A program made the position numbers and the translations under genes. Under the pieces are notes generated by a model, which worked only from the letters and a program-made list of their open reading frames with translations, did not search any database and was not told the DNA's origin. Positions 33,850 to 35,229 of a stretch of DNA of 35,229 bases are shown here, in pieces; the first letter of the stretch is position 1, and every line of letters begins with the position of its first letter. This DNA is from an uncultured Geobacteraceae bacterium. GTDB taxonomy: Bacteria; Desulfobacterota; Desulfuromonadia; Geobacterales; Pseudopelobacteraceae. The stretch spans positions 1 to 35,229 of the forward strand of contig CAIRBT010000135.1 in the NCBI GenBank assembly GCA_903876875.1, given 5' to 3'.

Positions 33850-35229
33850 TTAAGACAATCTGAAACGGCTTACCAGTTGTTCAAGTTCCTTGACTTGCAT
33901 CGCCAAGTTTGATGTATTGGCAACGGTTTCGGCCGCTCCACGGGAGGTGTTGATAACCACATTTGTTATCTGTTGAATATTATTTGTCACTTCGTTAGTG
34001 GTTGCCGTCTGTTCTTCCGCTGCTGTGGTAATCTGATGAATCTGAGTTTCTACCTCATTGATGCGGCTAAGTATATCTTCCAACGCCCGACCGGATTGAT
34101 GGGAATTGGTAACATCTCTTTCGACTTCATGCTCACCTTCACCCATGGCACGTATCGCTTCATTTGTGTCCTGTTGAATACCTTTAATCATAATACTGAT
34201 ATCTTTGGTCGCCTTGGTTGTCCGGTCAGCCAGTGCCCGCACTTCATCGGCAACAACGGCAAAGCCGCGTCCCTGCTCACCAGCCCGTGCTGCTTCAATG
34301 GCCGCATTAAGAGCCAGCAGATTGGTCTGGTGTCGGCAATATCCTCAATGGTTCTGACAATCTCACCGATCTGCTCTGAACGAACACCAAGTGCTTTGAT
34401 TGTTTTGGAGGTAAGTCCAACCTGGGCAGAGATCAAATCCATTCCGGCGATAGTTTGATTGACAATTTGAGATCCTGCAGTTGCTGTCTGTGCGGCCATC
34501 CGTGACGACTCGACCATTATGGTGCAGTTGCGGGAGATATCATTACTGGTGGCTGACATTTCTTCACTGGCGGTAGCAACGGTGTTCGCTTGACTGGTAG
34601 CCAACTCCATGCCATGGGCAATCTCCGTAGATGTTGCATGAAGATGTTCAACAGCTACAGCAATAGTAGAAGAAATACTGACGGTGCGTGAGATGAGAGT
34701 GCGGAGATTTTCTACCATATTCTTCATGGCTGACAGCATTTGACCGGTTTCATCCTGTGAGTTAATCACAACATCTACCCGTAAATCCCCCTCTGCCAGG
34801 GCATTGGCAATCAAGACCGCCTCCCGCAAAGGGTTGGTAATAGACTTGGCAATGATTATCGCACTGATCGTGCCGAGTAACAGCATCAGGACACCCAGGC
34901 CAACCATCATCGCCGTTGAAATATTCAGAAGGTGGGAGACTCTGGTATCATTAAGACCCATCAGAATATAACCATTCTGAATAACGTCATTGGCAGTAAC
35001 ATCTATTTTGACTGCTAAAAACTGCAGGGAATCGCCCCCCAGGGAAACCATGTCTCCTTTTTTTACGGGATAATGAACCGCCAAGGATTTCAGTGGTTTG
35101 TCAAGATTTGTCCCCTCGTAATTTTTCGCAGCCTTCTGGGTAATAACGGCAAATTCACCCTTTGGGTTTTGAGCAACAACGACGGTGACGCTGACATCGG
35201 CATCACTGGCAAGCAGTTGCTCCAAAACC
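33850..35229 (-). pseudogene. Methyl-accepting chemotaxis protein, frameshifted and cut by the window edge
   Basis: Read on the minus strand, the gene enters from outside the window. It encodes the end of a periplasmic sensor region, a transmembrane segment (MMVGLGVLMLLLGTISAIIIA), a HAMP domain and an MCP signalling domain. At 34330-34333 the plus strand reads gtgt where one gt would keep frame. Removing one GT restores [20 protein letters not shown], the conserved hairpin tip that contacts CheA and CheW. As written, the protein changes frame after EDIAD and ends with about 45 unrelated residues. The remaining correct frame runs on to 33850 (ending VSRFRLS), with no CheR-binding pentapeptide. 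This is either a true inactivation by dinucleotide duplication or a sequencing/assembly error. The domain order is otherwise intact, so decay would be recent. Confidence 0.85.

Noticed and set aside
34188-35225. Treating the two chemoreceptor reading frames as two separate genes
   Set aside because: They are consecutive parts of one signalling domain, and removing a single GT joins them without loss.

Overview
This window looks like a chromosomal segment from an anaerobic Gram-negative bacterium, most likely a Desulfuromonadia (Geobacter/Desulfuromonas/Pelobacter-like) relative. The envelope is diderm (LptE, an outer-membrane-type lipoprotein). The metabolism is anaerobic: a non-mitochondrial-type fumarate reductase/succinate dehydrogenase Fe-S subunit and an oxygen-sensitive indolepyruvate:ferredoxin oxidoreductase. 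The chemotaxis operon carrying a HEAT-repeat gene beside leuS-lptE-holA resembles Geobacter gene order as I remember it; no database was searched. Nothing looks like a plasmid, prophage or insertion sequence, and no tRNA, rRNA or CRISPR array was seen.

Layout. 1-821: end of frdA/sdhA and complete frdB/sdhB. 842-2526: a hairpin, an orphan Cas6-like RAMP gene and a lipoprotein gene. 2646-7971: translation and ribosome genes miaB, glnS, era, der. 8031-16489: one tightly packed chemotaxis operon (cheY, cheA, ExeA-like ATPase, long cheW, short cheW, HEAT-repeat protein, cheR, cheB) with a good sigma70-type promoter. 16512-20511: leuS-lptE-holA, starting only 22 bp after cheB. A bidirectional terminator separates holA from the convergent rpsT. 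20579-23055 (minus): rpsT with its own promoter and a UUG start, and a nadB - chorismate mutase - free-standing DAHP-synthase regulatory domain operon. 23267-33132 (plus): iorA-iorB-paaK-ACT-livK-livK-livH-livM-livG-livF. 33319-35229 (minus): a secreted single-Cache protein and a methyl-accepting chemotaxis protein broken by a 2-bp duplication and cut by the window edge.

How the genes work together. The ior/paaK/ACT/liv block reads as one uptake-and-activation locus. A branched-chain-type ABC importer with two binding proteins would bring in amino or aryl acids. IorAB would oxidatively decarboxylate aryl-pyruvates to aryl-acetyl-CoA, and PaaK would activate free aryl-acetates to the same CoA esters (or the enzymes run in reverse for aromatic amino acid synthesis). 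The chorismate mutase/DAHP-domain pair on the opposite strand also concerns aromatic amino acids. The che operon has a complete core (CheA, CheY, two CheW, CheR, CheB) but no receptor, CheC/CheD/CheX/CheZ or flagellar gene; instead it carries two non-canonical members, an ExeA-type ATPase and a HEAT-repeat scaffold.

The strongest candidates for something under-described are the orphan Cas6-like gene, the free-standing DAHP-synthase ferredoxin-like domain next to a chorismate mutase, and the ATPase plus HEAT protein in the chemotaxis operon. No wholly unknown multi-gene system is evident. No stretch longer than about 250 bp lacks a gene.
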